From Enoplolaimus lenunculus (lineage: Eukaryota > Nematoda > Enoplea > Enoplida > Thoracostomopsidae): 64,000 bases of DNA. Both the position numbers and the translations under genes were made by a program. The notes beneath the pieces were generated by a model, which was not told where the DNA came from, searched no databases, and worked only from the letters and a program-made list of their open reading frames with translations. How positions within the stretch are numbered: the stretch's first letter is position 1; every line of letters starts with the position of its first letter. The DNA lies in contig JASANG010001739.1 in the NCBI GenBank assembly GCA_030248215.1, forward strand, positions 267,251 to 331,250. Direction: 5' to 3'. Shown here in pieces: positions 10,286-25,080 of the stretch.

Positions 10286-12760
10286 AAAAAAGGCTTTCGT
10301 TTCTAGCTATTAATATGGATATCGGCTAACATATTCACAACATCGATAAGTATTCTTATACAACATGCCTAGCAATTAAATATCTACGAGTTAAACGTCC
10401 AATTCAAACGTTTAACTTTAAAACCACTCGCGTTCCGTTCAAATTGCGATAATCGAAACTCTATCAAAATATTTAGTATATAACATACAGCAAACACTCT
10501 TTGTAGTTTGCAACATACAAGTGACATATACCAAACAACTAGCTAAAATTCATTCACTTTCTAGTATCGTTATAATTCGAATATTTATACAACGTAGCAT
10601 TCATTCACCTCAAACGATCACCGGAATCACCTAGTGCCAAGCACTAGCACCACATGACTCATAGCCAGATCTAGGCAAAAATTAACTTCTAAATGCTTAA
10701 AAAATCTATATTTTACATACTATACACTCTTGCATTTCTGGCAAACCAAAATCCGTCAATATTTAACCATTAAATACAAAGCCATGGACGCTCAAAACAG
10801 AGCGAGTATTTACCAGCAAGCATAACACTACTACACATAGAGTACACAATCGCACACATGTACACATATACATATGTACCTATATACATACTATAAGCCT
10901 AAATGCACCTTAAATTACAATTTAGTTTGAAATTATTAAAGGTATGAGCGTCCTTGAGAAACCCGCATATAGAAAATCAAAAATCGTCGAATGACTAAGC
11001 TAAAATAAAATCGTCCAAATTCAGCCAAAGCAAAATCAATTGTGTGCATTTATTTAGAAAAGGTTTCGTCAAGCGTTGAACTAAAACAAGTTAGTTATAG
11101 TTTCCAAAATCGATTTTTTTTGTTAAAAACGTTCCAGCAACAACTCAACAGAACCATAAATTGCAAGCAACACAGCACAGCAGAAAATGTTTTATAAGGG
11201 TAAACCAAACACCAATCGCTAGACTGATACTATGATCAGCAACCTATTAACAGCACAACACAACCGACAGTTATATACATACAAAACCCCAACGCTATAT
11301 GTTACGCTCAACACACTGTTCGGCTCTTGTACACTTCCCTCCCAACACTTTTATGCTTAGGCCTTGGCAAACGCTTACCAATTCCTAAACATAAAACCTA
11401 CACTTTTGGCTAAACCCAAGCCTAAATCTAAGCCTTAATGCTAAATGTAGGGAAGAAGTGCACAACAGTCTACAGTTCCACTGTACAATCTCGATTCGTA
11501 AAATCATTCGTGACCCAAAACATTTTTACTTAAACACTACATCAATCTCTGCTTACATAAACCACGTTACAACCACAATTCAACCAATTCAGCAGTAGTA
11601 TTTAGTTCAAATTTTAAATTTAACATATTCCTAGTGAAGCTTATTTTTGGCTCTGCATGTCCAATAGCAATTATAAATTCACTCAACTGTCTTATACATA
11701 TGCACTTTCAGCGTTCACTCCGCACCGCATAATCCTTCGTTTCTTACAACGGAGTGTGTATATGTATCAATGAGCTGCGCGTATTCGTTTAAGCCTTCTA
11801 TGTGACAGATTCGTAACAATCGAATGCCCAATAGAAACGCAGTCAACAACGGGAAGCCACGTACTTCGTGATGGAAGCAAGCTAGAACCCAATCACACTT
11901 TTAGCATTCAATCTTAATTCAAAGTTTTTGTTTTCAAATTCTGGCGGTGAGGGCGGCCCTCCGCCCATTCCCCTCTTGCTGCGCCTCTGCTACCAAATAT
12001 ACATATATACACATGCACAAACAAACACACATCGCATTTACACAGCAAGCAAGCATGGCTTAACAAACTGCACAAAGCTTTCAACCAAGAATATTTAACC
12101 ATATAACAACAACGTCCAAAAGAGCTTTCAACTGAACATTTAGCATTAAATATCGGCGCACGTTTATCATGACTGAAACGTACGTAAATCCCTCGTTCAG
12201 TCATAAATTGTCATTCTTTCTTAGTAGCCAACCAAACGCAAATCCTTGAACGCACAATTTGCATCTTAATTCATGCTGTCAAATTCGAAACGTTCAACCG
12301 AACGCGCAGCAGAACATATATACGTAGTGCGTTGCGATACTCGAAATATATATTGCGGTTGCAATTTTTGATGCTAATACAAATAATAATACATAAGCAA
12401 AGAAAAAGCACCCATTAGAAACAACAATTACAGAACATTTTTCACACTCCAGCTTAAACTTAAATGCGAAAAATTTGATTGCCGAAATTGTCGGACCATT
12501 TGGCAACATTTTACAGGTGTTGGAAGTCGATTTTGTTGTACCAGAGCTGGAGGCTACAAAAGCGCACAACACAATTCTTAAAACTTGTATCATTCAAGAT
12601 ATTGTACGAAATTAAATATAATTGAAGTTCACAACACACTATTTGACGAACCCAAAAACCTATGCCAAACTTTTATAAGTTGTTTGTAAATAGATATATT
12701 TTACAATAATATACATAAAATACCGGTGCAAAATGCCAAATTAATGTTCCTGTACATAGG
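10286..12760. other. Intergenic AT-rich sequence
   Basis: No supportable gene. A short TAAGCC-like stretch (AAGCCTAAATCTAAGCC) lies near 11408-11425. Open frames here are short and show no family resemblance. Confidence 0.45.
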
Positions 12761-13008
12761 TATATGTCGTAGGCTAATCTGCTATTCATGCCAATTTGCG
12801 ATTGTGAGATTTCGCAAAACAACAGCGATGTAAACCAACGCGGATTGGTTAACGGCATTGCGTCTGTCCATATAATCAAATCCGATTGGTCCATAAGCTC
12901 AATAGCAGTTTCGTCCAGGCCACACTGCTATTACATAAAATAGCAGAGTGGCCAAGACCAATTAGTAATTAGCCTAAATAGCAGATTGGCTTACTACATA
13001 TATACTGC
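12761..13008. mobile_element. Palindromic MITE with CTGCTATT-containing arms
   Basis: The left arm TAGGCTAATCTGCTATT is mirrored by the right arm AATAGCAGATTGGCTTA. The pairing extends outward through TATATGT/ACATATA. A second inner inverted pair, GGCCACACTGCTATT and AATAGCAGAGTGGCC, sits around 12918-12955. The word CTGCTATT occurs four times, twice in each orientation. Non-coding. Confidence 0.6.
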
Positions 13009-13087
13009 GTAACGACCAATATAAACGTATCTGTATATACTACGCACATATAAATATGAACATTAGAACTAAGCTACAACATGAATA

Positions 13088-13235
13088 CTTGTTATATTAG
13101 TAAAAAAATTTGTTTCAGGTCACAAATCTCAAAATTGTGGTCGGGCACGAAATATATTAACGTTTAAAACTTATACGGCTGGCATTGCATTGACATTCTG
13201 GGATTCAGTCAAATCGTGGATTCGGCACCAGCCTG
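13088..13235. mobile_element. Fragment of a family C MITE
   Basis: This matches the reverse complement of the left part of the family C copy at 34381. Shared stretches include TATTAGTAAAAAAATTT, GTCACAAATCTC and GGTCGGGCACGAAATAT. It ends GCACCAGCCTG instead of the usual CCACCCTG. Confidence 0.7.
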
Positions 13236-16200
13236 GTATATGGAACACTTGACTCAAAACAATTGGGACTACAATGTTGTACACAAACACAACTAAGCGT
13301 TTAACCGCTTTAACAATACGGACCTTTGGAGTAAAATATATATAATTCACTTAAAAACGCAAAAACGACTGCATAAATATTTTTGACAAAAAGCCTAACG
13401 AAAACTAATTCGCTCTACACCAAACACTGAATAGCACCACAAAACAACCTGAAAAACAATCACATATTTTAACTAAACTAAAACGATTTAGAAATAACCT
13501 TTTATAGTCGACAAATCACCTAACGCCTAATGGTACGCTTGGGCTTGACGTAAAACTAAAATTCAACTTTCCAAACCATTTTTTCACGAAAATCAACCAC
13601 CAACAATGTGTTAAATATTCATTAAACTAATGATCGAATTTCAATTTGTACCAGCGCAACTGTCGTACCCGTTTCACGACTCAAGGTCAACCAAGGTTAT
13701 GACTGCATGACCTATTAATTTTATCACCATTCTCGTGTACACATATTACATACTAATCGCGCTTACATACGAGCTAAATTCACTAAATTAGAAGCTGTAT
13801 ACGTGGATACACTTCATCGACAAATGATGTATCCAAAAACGGGTAAATCTATATGCGACGTTTATATAAACGGATAGTATAATATCTTAAACGAATAGTA
13901 GTTAAATTTCAAGTAACAAATCTCACTTGGTTTATGCATGTTTTCGCAACATCAAACATATATATACGTACGTACATCTCAAGCCCGTTTTGCATGGAAC
14001 AATTTTTTCTTGCAGTGCGTATAACAATAGATATGGCATTGTAACTAAATCGGCGTCGTATATTCAAATTGTTTCCGCACAACCATTTCCAACTTCCTAT
14101 TCTAAAATTTTATTACCAAGAGGTAAAAACGTCATAATCAAAACCAACTGAAATGCCTAACATTAATTATACTTGAGCATGGCATAAATTAACAGTATGA
14201 AGATACGTACCACTCTTGAACACCATTATTAATCAAATTCCGCATACTGGTCTAAGGTGAATGTTTTCACACACATTGCAGCAAAAATAAAAATAGGACG
14301 GTCACCGCCAAATGGTGCCCCCCACTAAAACCTTGCCACAAATGATCCCGAAAATAAATAGTAATGCAATAATCAAAATTAACAGCGTTTCAGTGCTAAT
14401 TTAGATCGTTTTGCATATTGTTATGCAATTAATAGGTCCTTTCGAGATTTTTTAACTCATCCAGTACAGTTTGAAACTAAATTTAGCAAGCGGCAGACCT
14501 GAAACAGAAGGCGAACGCTTAAATTTTTAGACTTTTAGTCCACAGCAAACATTTTCACTTTACTTTTGAGGTAAGACTTTCAACAAAAACAGAAATTTAT
14601 CTTCCACTTTCTGTGCCATTGTACCCTATATCTAACGACAAACACCACCCCACCGGACCACGCCCAGCGGATCCCCGCACCCCATTTCTATCTCTTCGTT
14701 GCAGACAATAAAGTGCCACTTTACCAAAAGTCATAAGATTCTTATACAAAAGTACGCAATTATGCATATATAGCCACAAAAAATGCATTATGCCTATTCA
14801 AGATTTTTCTAAAAAATTTTAGAACGAGTGCTCAGTAAAATTGCACTGCGAGCACACATTGAAAAAATTGCGCAATTGTCTACTCTTGGCCTAAGTCTTA
14901 TCCAGCGGCGTTAGTGCCAAACAGTTCCAATTAAAAACTCATCCACATTGGCAAGGGCGTGTAGCCAACGACGGTTTATCGGGCCAGAAACCAGCCTTTG
15001 AGATTTTTGCCATCAGGATTTTATATCACCTGTTTGATGCGATAACAGCCAAAACCCCGCTTCGAAATTATTTACAAAACGTAGCCCCCTTTCCAAAATC
15101 CTAACTACACAACCTGCGTATTGACAAGTTTTTTAAATGCGACGAACGCAATATAAGCACTCCCTTGTCACTGCGCACCGTACCTATCTCTAACTAGCCC
15201 AGTTTACCAAAATATTGTTCTAAACCAGGCATAAATTATAATGAATGATATTAATCGAAGTTAACGCTGTGTATAGCAGCACTATCACTAATAAACTCTA
15301 TAACTAACAATGTACGTACGTACGAAAATGAACAAAACACGGACTGGCAAGGCAGCTATTCAAGGTTGAATTAACCTCATGAATTGACGATGACCCATTA
15401 ATATAAACAATTTTAATAGTTGTTTTCATTAAAACTCGAGTTAAAACAAAAAACAGACTACATTCAACCGCTATACGGACGTATCGAACAAATAATTCAC
15501 GATGTTAAAAATGTCATGTTTTCATCAAATTGTTTTCATTTTATTATTATTATTTTATTTTGTGCTCATACACACGATGGTACACCTGGTCAGTATCAAT
15601 TTGGTCGAATTCATGTTACTAGAATTCGAAACGTTTTGACTGCGTGTTTAAACAGTAGGTATTCAAGAAGGGGCACAATGGTCACTGGCACAGTAATACC
15701 GTGCGTGACGTTGAAGTCACCTAAAGATGGCCAGGTGGGGCCCAGCTCAACATCCTACAACAATTTTGGCCCCAATGAAAATTTTGACCGACCCCCCGAC
15801 TATGAGCTATCAGAAGTCGCAGCAAGTGGTCCTTGAAATTTTTCGCACTCATTTAGCAACTTGGACTGGCTACAAGCTGACAGACAACCCACTGCAACTA
15901 ACCAACCAACCGACCAACCAATCATTGAAAAGACGGTTCAATCAACACTAACACTTAACCTCAAACACACACACCTTACAATACTAAATTTTAATACCAG
16001 TAAACTAACAAAATTTAGCTTAATTTCAACGTTCTAACCAACTCATCCAACTATATAGCGATCTCCTAATTTATACTTACATAAGCACTGAAAACCCACG
16101 CTTTCAAATCTGACGTACAAACGCTTATCACAATCCCAGACACTAGACATATGGATTCGCAAACATCGAATTGTCGTATGTACCGCTGAGAATAGTGAAG

Positions 16201-19200
16201 CTTTAACCAAACGCTAAAATTTACCGCATGATGACAAGAGCCTACGTTATTTATAAGGCAAAGGACTGCTCACTAAGCTTAAGCATTTCGCTAGCAAGTT
16301 GATTTTCATCCAAATCACTGTGACCCAAAATTTCATACTGGACAACACAAATAATTGCCAGCCAGAAAAACCTCATGCGCGCAAATGCACAGCGAACACA
16401 ACTTGCATGCAATATCGCACGACAATGCAGTTTCCTATAGTGCTCCAGGCAAGTACGTACGCACCACGCAGCACAGCACGACGAACTCGCGCTATTCGTC
16501 GTTGAAATTTAAAAATACATTTTCGCTTTTAATTATTAAAATGCTTAAAATTTCATCATCATATTTGTTACATGTCTCTCTATATATAAATATATACACG
16601 CAAATGCATATTAAACGCATGCAAATAAATTCAGTCACCACCAGCCACAATGACCAAATTTAACCCATTATTTTCTCGTTCTATTTATGCATTTCACTCA
16701 AATCGGCCGGTCCGGCCCTTATCAAATCATTTTATTATTATTATTCGGAAACATAACGCCAAGGCAACGCAAGGCGCGCGAGCACAGATCTCTTTTCAAT
16801 TCTATGCGTACACGTACACACCAAACATGATACAATCGATAAACATCTGCTGCTTCAGCTACTCCTATTACTATAACAACGAAAACATAACCACGACGGC
16901 TATTATATCGGCTTTCAAATTTGACTCAAGCTCACGGAAATACACAGATACATACATATTACCCATAGATATTATAAATATTGGTTGACGCTGACTGGCG
17001 ATTCTTTTTTCTAAAATTTCAAATTATAGTCGTTTTAAAATTTGAAACATGTGCGCATAATTTTAAAACATACCACAGCTACGGCTACTACTCGCACACA
17101 CACACACACGCCTGCTGTCGTTTGGCAGCATTTCCTTAAATGGAAAAAAGGCACGCGAACAATTACTAATAGAAATTAAAAAAATATATGTATAATTTTT
17201 AACACATTCAAAGTCGCGCAATACAGCCAAAAATTTGAATAAATTGTTACATGCAGTTAACTATCTTTCTGACTAGTAACTGCGGATGCTCGCATGCAAA
17301 CAACCATGTTCTGCACGCCAACAACCTCCGCGAATACCTCACCTGCTAAGTCAAACTAAGAATACATGTTTTTGTGGCTTATAACAGTTCACTGTAAATG
17401 CTTCATTAAAGCTTTACTCATAAAACGTACTTATTGCAGTTGCACAATATTATTCTACACACTCAGTAATTAAACATATATTGTGACAAATCTTATATGC
17501 GCATGCAAAATCAGTTTAACCTTTATCATAACACCTTTAGGTATTCATTTACTTTGCCCACATTAGTGTCAATTTGATAAAAGACCAAATTCCCATATAT
17601 ACACAACTGTTTATTTTCCTGAACCTAAGCATAAGCTTAAGCCTAATCTCATGCCTCAGCCTACGGCCAAACCGTAGCCAATCACCAAAGCTAACACTGA
17701 AGCGTTGTAAAAAGCAAACACAAGTATTACAGATACATAGATACACGGATACACTGCCAAACCAGGTTTTCCACATTCTATAAACACTTAATTCTCAGTA
17801 CTCGCGAAAATAAATATAAAAAACGCCAAGAAGTCAAATATAATTACTGCTATGAACCATACGACTAGCCGTTCTAACTCGTCTGCTGATCGTAAAAAAT
17901 ATTTCACAACCACCAAATTGCACCCGAATTAAGGAAAAAACTGTCCTACGGTATCCAACTTCGACTCCCAAATGTTCACTGTTCGCGTTTATAATCACGT
18001 TTTTATTAACTGACTCGGCAACATTGTTCAGTTTCATTTAATTTCTCAGAAACACCATAAACACGAGCGAGCGAACACAAGTGCAATATGCCAATGACAT
18101 TCTAAAACAGTAAGTAGCTCGATCAAAAAAAACAGCAGCAGCAGAAGAAGAACCCACAAAATATTCACATTTGTTGCGAAAGCTAAAACAAAATTATTAA
18201 GCATTTTATAAAAACAACTTTACAAAACTTTTAAATAATCATTACAAACACACACACTGAGAGAGATCGACCGTGTTCAGCAACATATTATGACGAAATT
18301 TTGCAAAAAAATATACACTGTTTTTTGTGCTCAATTACACAAATTTGTTGTATCAATTTTTCTCTAAATCAGCTTCGTGTTTGCACAACGAATGAAACTA
18401 AACTACAGTTAAAATCAACCAAAATAATTAGTGAAACGTTTGATAAACTGTAGAATACGTTCAGTGGCCGATGCAATGGGAACGCCGCTCAAGCATACGT
18501 TGTCGATCAAAGATCAAAACCATATTCAAATTCAGTACTAAAACTGCGTTTGGTGTCTCGTTTGCTACGATCAACAACAATTTTATCGCTAACTGACTGT
18601 CTTCTGTTTATTTTAATAACGGCACTGAGCTCATTCCACCATGGTAGTATTTGGCTGATACCGAAATCTTCGTTGAAAACGAACATTCACAAAGAACGCA
18701 CAATCTTGGACTCTGTTTGGTTTATGCTCAACTTAATTCGAAATGCTGATCAGTTCAGCACACCGGCAGGCAGACTGTAGTTAAGACTGGAAGCCGTTCT
18801 TATTATCACCCATAATTGTTTCAATCGTACAACAATTCTACAGCCCGACGATGGGGTGACAATTTTTTCATATTTTACAACAAATCGCATTTGGTTAATA
18901 CTCGTACAAGTTTCGTCATATAACTATTCAATTAGCTTGTGCTATGTATCCGTGCTGCTATTACTTCTTGAACATGTATTGTGCATGGCAGGTAAACCAA
19001 CTTTACTTTCACATCATAATTCAATTACTTAAACGACGACACCCGGATGAGCGAACAGAAAGATATTTTAAACTCGCAAAAATTCGTAGATAAAAATAGA
19101 CGAAATTTTTCGAAAAAAAATTACTCTTAAATATCGACCGCGAGCCTCAATCTCTATAAACTTTTCGTTCGAGTGTGTATGTACAAAATAGGAGTTTTTC

Positions 19201-22200
19201 ATTCGTAACTTGTCGTCAAGCTTTCACAGGACCGCTGAACAGCGTATAGCAAGCAAACAACTCACCAGCTGGAGCTGCTACTGCTACTACTGCTTATTTC
19301 CAAAAAATGAAGCAAAAATTTTCCACATCACACAATCTAATTTTTGTTACAGTTTAGTTTATAGAACAAATATATATAGTACGTAACTTAGTGACATTTT
19401 TAGCTTTTCACTCAAAAATATATATCTATTTCGGTATTTAAAAACATACGATGAAGCATTCGTAAGCAACTCAGCTCAGCCACAACCGTAATACATACAT
19501 CGTGTTTCGCAACTGAACATAAACTGGTTGCTGCTGTAAACTTTAACGAGACGACGACACTTCAAAAATAACCGAAAATTCTTATTTTTATGCAAAATGT
19601 ATCTATATCTGTAGTTTTACGACAATTACACTCTGTCTGTTGCGTCAATACCAACTTCCTAAATTTAGGAAAGTCTATTTTCGTACGTATTCTATTTACG
19701 AACTAAGCTTTAGTGATGAAGGAAGGACAAAAAGAAATTTACAAACTGTTATACGTAAATACTACATAAACATAGTAAAGGGAATGCGTGTATTGTAGAA
19801 ATTTTTCAGGAAATAAATCTTTCAAAATAAATTTTTGAGCAAAGGTATACATTTTTTAAACATTAGTAAATCCACTGTCAACAATGTTTATCCATCAGAC
19901 ACTACAATTGTTGAAAAATCGCAAATTACAAACGCCAACGATCACACAATGCTTTGAATACCGGCGTGTATTTGTTCCCGCAGCAAATTACTAAATTCGT
20001 TATACTGAGCAGTAAAAAGTCAACGGATTAAAGTTTGGTTTAACTGCTCTAGATTCCAAATTTTTTTTGCTAAAAAATTACCTCGTATTGCGTGAATTTT
20101 TAAAATACGTTATAATTACGACTACGCGTATTTTCGTAGCTATCTACCAATTTAAACTACAACACAATTCGAATGTTTCCAGCTATAAAATACAATTACC
20201 TCGGTGTTGAGCTGCCCACGACTAAAAATGGGTTCCTCAATCCTCCAGTACTCACAAAAATATTATTTAATCAGTGATCATTCGCTTAAACTTATAAATT
20301 AATAAATAAACGCAACAAATATACATCATGACAAAGCAACGTGTTCTTTTCAAAACAATTTCAACAACTTACGCAAAATCACAGCCTGATTAAATAGCAA
20401 ACCTTTTGCGTTGTTTCTATTAAACTTCGCCCTCGGTTTCTATCGAAAAAATCAGCTCTAAAACATCAACGAATAATTTGATTAATTTCACCACGAACTT
20501 TCTTTTAATGCTGCTTGCAATATTTCACCACAACAATCGTTAGCATCAAAACTTTAAGCAAAATCAAGTCGTCGCCACAGTGCGTGAGGAAGCATTTTAG
20601 CGGACTTTCTCACAATAAAAAAAATAATAATTTTTACAAATATATACATCATATGATTTAAGTTCAAAAAAATGTTGCATAAAAACTCTCAGTCTCACAT
20701 CAACTAAAATACGTTGTTCCTGTCGCATCTGCCATTACATATATATATGATGCAAATATATGTATATTATGCAATTTATGCAATTTTTAATTACGATTGT
20801 ACACAACACACGTTCACAAAAATATTTTCTCATTTCGATATTAGCTGTTGAGCTCCCGAAACAAACTGAAGCAATCAGAATGAAGACAGTCGTCAAACAC
20901 GACCACAAAATGGTTTTCGTTACATCACCATGGGCATATACAAAAGGAGAGATATATAGAATATATCATATCCCCTGCCGAAATTTCTGTTGACAAGAAA
21001 ACCCACTTCTAAGACATTTTAGTGTAACTTTTTGAATACTAAAAAAGGTCAAAAAACTTTCTTTTTCGTGCGGTATAACCTACGGCACACAAATCCTAGC
21101 GACGCCCCTATATACCTCGCTATTAATCGATAAAACAAAGCACGGAGCAGTTCAAACTACAAAAGCTAAGCCTGGCTGCAGGTAAAATATATCCGTAGGT
21201 ACGCGTACGAACAACAGCAACAGTTACACATCAAAACTTTTAATGCACTCTCGCTGTTTTGGAAACTGTTCAATATTCATAGGCAAACAAACTGAAACAA
21301 AACTGCCATTTAGACAAAAAATCGCCTTTCTCTTAGCCAGGCAGTCAACACATCACAATATTTGAACCCATCAACGCTGTTCATCTTACGTAGTACAAAT
21401 TAATTAGGTAGCGATTTCTGATTTACTTCAGATACACCGTACAAAAAACAACTTCTCTGTTCCAAATTTTCACTGTTAAGCAATATTTTATATACTTATT
21501 TTAACATAAACGTTCACATTTTAAGACTTCGAATATCTTACGCTTCCTTGCCAAACCTGTATATAACAAAAATTATACATAACGCCATATTTACCACGAA
21601 TTTAAAATGCTATACAGACGTTGGATTTTAACAATCTAATGCGTTTACAAACCTAAGCTCAAACCAAACGTACTGCACGTACATTTTATACCATGCGGAA
21701 TCCCAAGAACTGCACACTTTTGTATGATGCACTCTTGCAAATAATTTGGATTAAAGTGATTTTTTGCAAACAAAAAAACCCTTGAATAATCAAAACATTA
21801 ATGATACGTGGTACACACCGTTCAAAGTAATACAATAAACCAGCTGGCCTCTACTCAACCACGGTCTACGTATACGGCTCCTCAACAACGCAATATCAAC
21901 AAAAGCGCGATACGAATGGCCCAAAACATAAGCAACGACAGAAATATCGCCATTTTTTGCGCACTTTCACTCAAAATACTCGCATTATTCGAATGCGATT
22001 AATTACATACAGTTATTTGACTGCGATATTGCGCAGCTGTCGCTTTCACGCCAGTCCTTGTGTTGTCAGTCAGCAAATCATTATCTGGTTTCACGGTGTA
22101 CAGCGTACGCAATCTCAACAACGCATTAGTAAATTCAAATGAAACAAAATTTCAACATAAAAGAGTCGTCTTTATTGAAATTAATCATCAAAATAGAACT

Positions 22201-23504
22201 AATTTGCATTAAAAAAGTTTATTTTTATATTTTAAAAAGTTTAAAATTTTGGTTTCAAGTTTCAACCTTGCTTGTAAGTAATCGAAAACCCTTGAATACC
22301 CTCACGAAGAATTTCTACTGCCCATCTCTAGCAAGGCGAGCTGGCCGTTGGCCTGCATAAGACTCGCATTTTATAGTTAAATATCAACTCTCTCTCGATA
22401 CTGCTAAAATAAAGGCATTCTCAGTGCAGTTCTCTCCAGTGCCCTAAGACGCATATTTACGAAAAACATTAATGTCAAACAAATCAACAGCGCAGATGAA
22501 AAAGCCTGGTACATTGGATTAATACACCAACGAGACGAACAAAAACAATCATCTTTCATTTCGTATGCAAGCAAACAATTTATATGCCACATTACCCCAG
22601 TTTTATCGTATGCAAAGCAAAACTTCACAGACTTAATGTTATTCTCTCTGGCCGAAATATACTACACTACGCTTTCTACCCTAATGGTGTGAAATGCAAG
22701 TTTGTGACACACAGCAAATACGTATTGTACCCATCTACCCATCTTCTTCGTATATTGGGCTCCTAACGAACGCAATCATTACATTAATGGCACTGCTATG
22801 CTTTATTGCAATGCACAACCCCAACAACAACAACAACAACAACACCAGAGACAAACCCGATTTAAACCGAAGAAATAAGGCATACGAAATTATAAACTGA
22901 AGCATTAACGAACAACTAACAGCGTACACAACGCGCATATTCATACAGTGGAAGCTTGCTGCAACAAACACAAATTTCATCAAAATTTTATAATATAAAC
23001 CAAACGATGTCACCACCACGAGAAAACGTTTCCTTCCTGCATTCCGAAACAACATTTCTTCGCATACGAATTTCAAAATCGAATACACAAAGATGCTACA
23101 AAATATAACACTGCAATCAGCCTTATTTCAAACCTTCACAAACACAATTGCAACTACATGTGTAACTTAAACCACGAGGTTTATTAGAACATGGCGTTCA
23201 AAAGCCAGAACTTTATATATTAAAAATTGATGTACAGCGTTATATATACGTACTTGTGAACAGTCTTGACAAAGGCCCGAAATTTTGCTAGCCAAGCAAA
23301 ATACACACCATCCTTTGATTGGCTTGATGAGCCAAATCCAATCTACAGCATTTCCGAGGACGTTAACGGCCACTCCTAACTCATACATGTACGTAGCCAC
23401 CTCACCTTGCTATGGTGTGGGTGAAAAATATTCAAGAGAGCCATACAAGGATTCTCGATCACTTACACGCAAGGTTGGAAACTTTCTAGGGGGATTCTCC
23501 CAGG
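13236..23504. other. Ten-kilobase gene desert
   Basis: No exon, RNA gene or transposon with clear ends could be supported. There are short CA repeats (17095-17110), a TAAGCC-like patch (17624-17650), CAA repeats (22820-22845) and scattered open frames with no recognisable motif. Small exons of unknown genes cannot be excluded by eye. Confidence 0.4.
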
Positions 23505-23512
23505 GTGTGGGG

Positions 23513-23929
23513 CAGGATGAAACCGGAATTCCAGTTCCGGTTCCGGCATTTTTTCACCTTCCGGTTCCGGTAAATTTTTACGGGAATTAAAAATTCCGGT
23601 ATTAAAATTTTGTCGCTGAAAATTTTGAAATTTTACTAAAAAATGACGATAAAAATTAAATAGATTTCATTAGTATAGTAAGCAAACTTTCACAATCGCC
23701 GAAAATAAACAATCGAAAATGATATCGCTTCCTTGGATTATGACAATCTAAAATACAGCAGATAAAGTGAATACCTATCTCCAACTAGCGTTATTTCACC
23801 AATATTGCAAAAAAGAAAATTAATATGAATTTTCGGTGGAACATATTTTTCATTTTCCGGTTCCGTTTCCGGTAATTTTTTCAAATTCTCGTTCCGGTTC
23901 CGGTAAATTGTAATTCCGGTTGCACTCTG
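23513..23929. mobile_element. hAT-type MITE, family A2, perfect target duplication
   Basis: The 417-bp element begins CAGGATGAAACCGGAATT and ends AATTCCGGTTGCACTCTG. Both sides carry the 8-mer gtgtgggg (23505-23512 and 23930-23937). TTCCGG arrays lie at both ends. The interior differs from A1 and matches the copies at 24742, 33738 and 43573. It sits inside an older repeat that reappears at about 55430-55530. Confidence 0.92.
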
Positions 23930-24741
23930 GTGTGGGGGGTTTACCTCACCCCTGGGGCCCGCTTTAGGATATCTTCGCCCTCCGAACACCTTATATCTCT
24001 GTAAGCTCCGTGGTAAAAGAACGTTAGTTACTGTCCACTGCTTGAATCATTTGGCATCAAGCAATCGTCTTAGCCCTTTTGCTATAGTGAATTTGGAAAA
24101 TTTCATTGACAATCACATTTCTCACACTACAACGTTTAACAAACAATATGTACGTACGTACATTCTATTTTCGAAAATGGAGGAAGCTGCGAATAAAGAA
24201 CCTATGTCCGTCCGTAGTTTTATATATAGCAGTTCAATCAAACCAATCTTACATACTACGTACTGCTTAACTTAGAATTGATTTTAAATAATCTAGAAAT
24301 ATACAATAGAAATGACTGTTTTGCTCATAACAAACAATCATAATATCAGACTTTTTCAATTTCAATAAAATAAACTAAAAAACCAGCATTATGAACATTA
24401 GAGGGGCACTGCAATGAAACCGCGCAGCCAATGCGAAATAAATATATGCCATTCCTATAGCAACGCTGAACAGTTGTGTATCGTTTGACAAAATCACTAC
24501 TGAAATCATTAAACCTAAATATGAAATAAATAATATAGATTCTACTCTTAAATACAATTTTTATGTAGATACCGCATTGCGAATCAGTTTAGTAACCTAA
24601 AAAAGCGAAGTGGCACCATGTCTGTCAAGTGAAATCGAACGAGATCATCTGTAAAAAAAGCTTATTCTTTAGTGACACAACGGACCAATTTGATATGCTA
24701 AGAAATGTTTTAAACTACAGACACAACGATTTGCGGCCGAT

Positions 24742-25080
24742 CAGAGTGCGAGCGAAATTCCAGTTGTGGTATTTTTCACCTTCTGGTTTCGGTCAATTCT
24801 TGCCGGAATAAAAATTCCTGTATTAAAATTTTGGTCGCTGGAAAATAAGATAGTTAACTAAAAAATGACGATAAAATCAAATAGATTTCATTAGTATAGA
24901 ATATAAACCATGAGAATCGCCGATAATAAACCATTGATAGTAGATTTCTCTTCTGTGGGGTATTTCACAATATTACAAAGAAGATAATTAAAAAGAATTT
25001 TCATTTTCCGAATCCGGTTACGTTTCCGGTAATTTTTTCAAATTCAGTTTTCGGTAGATTGTAATTCCGCTTGCACCCTG
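24742..25080. mobile_element. hAT-type MITE, family A2, older copy
   Basis: It begins CAGAGTGCGAGCGAAATTCC and ends GTAATTCCGCTTGCACCCTG. Flanking 8-mers cggccgat and ctgccgac match at 6 of 8 positions. The interior aligns with 23513-23929, with many differences and internal loss. Confidence 0.8.
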
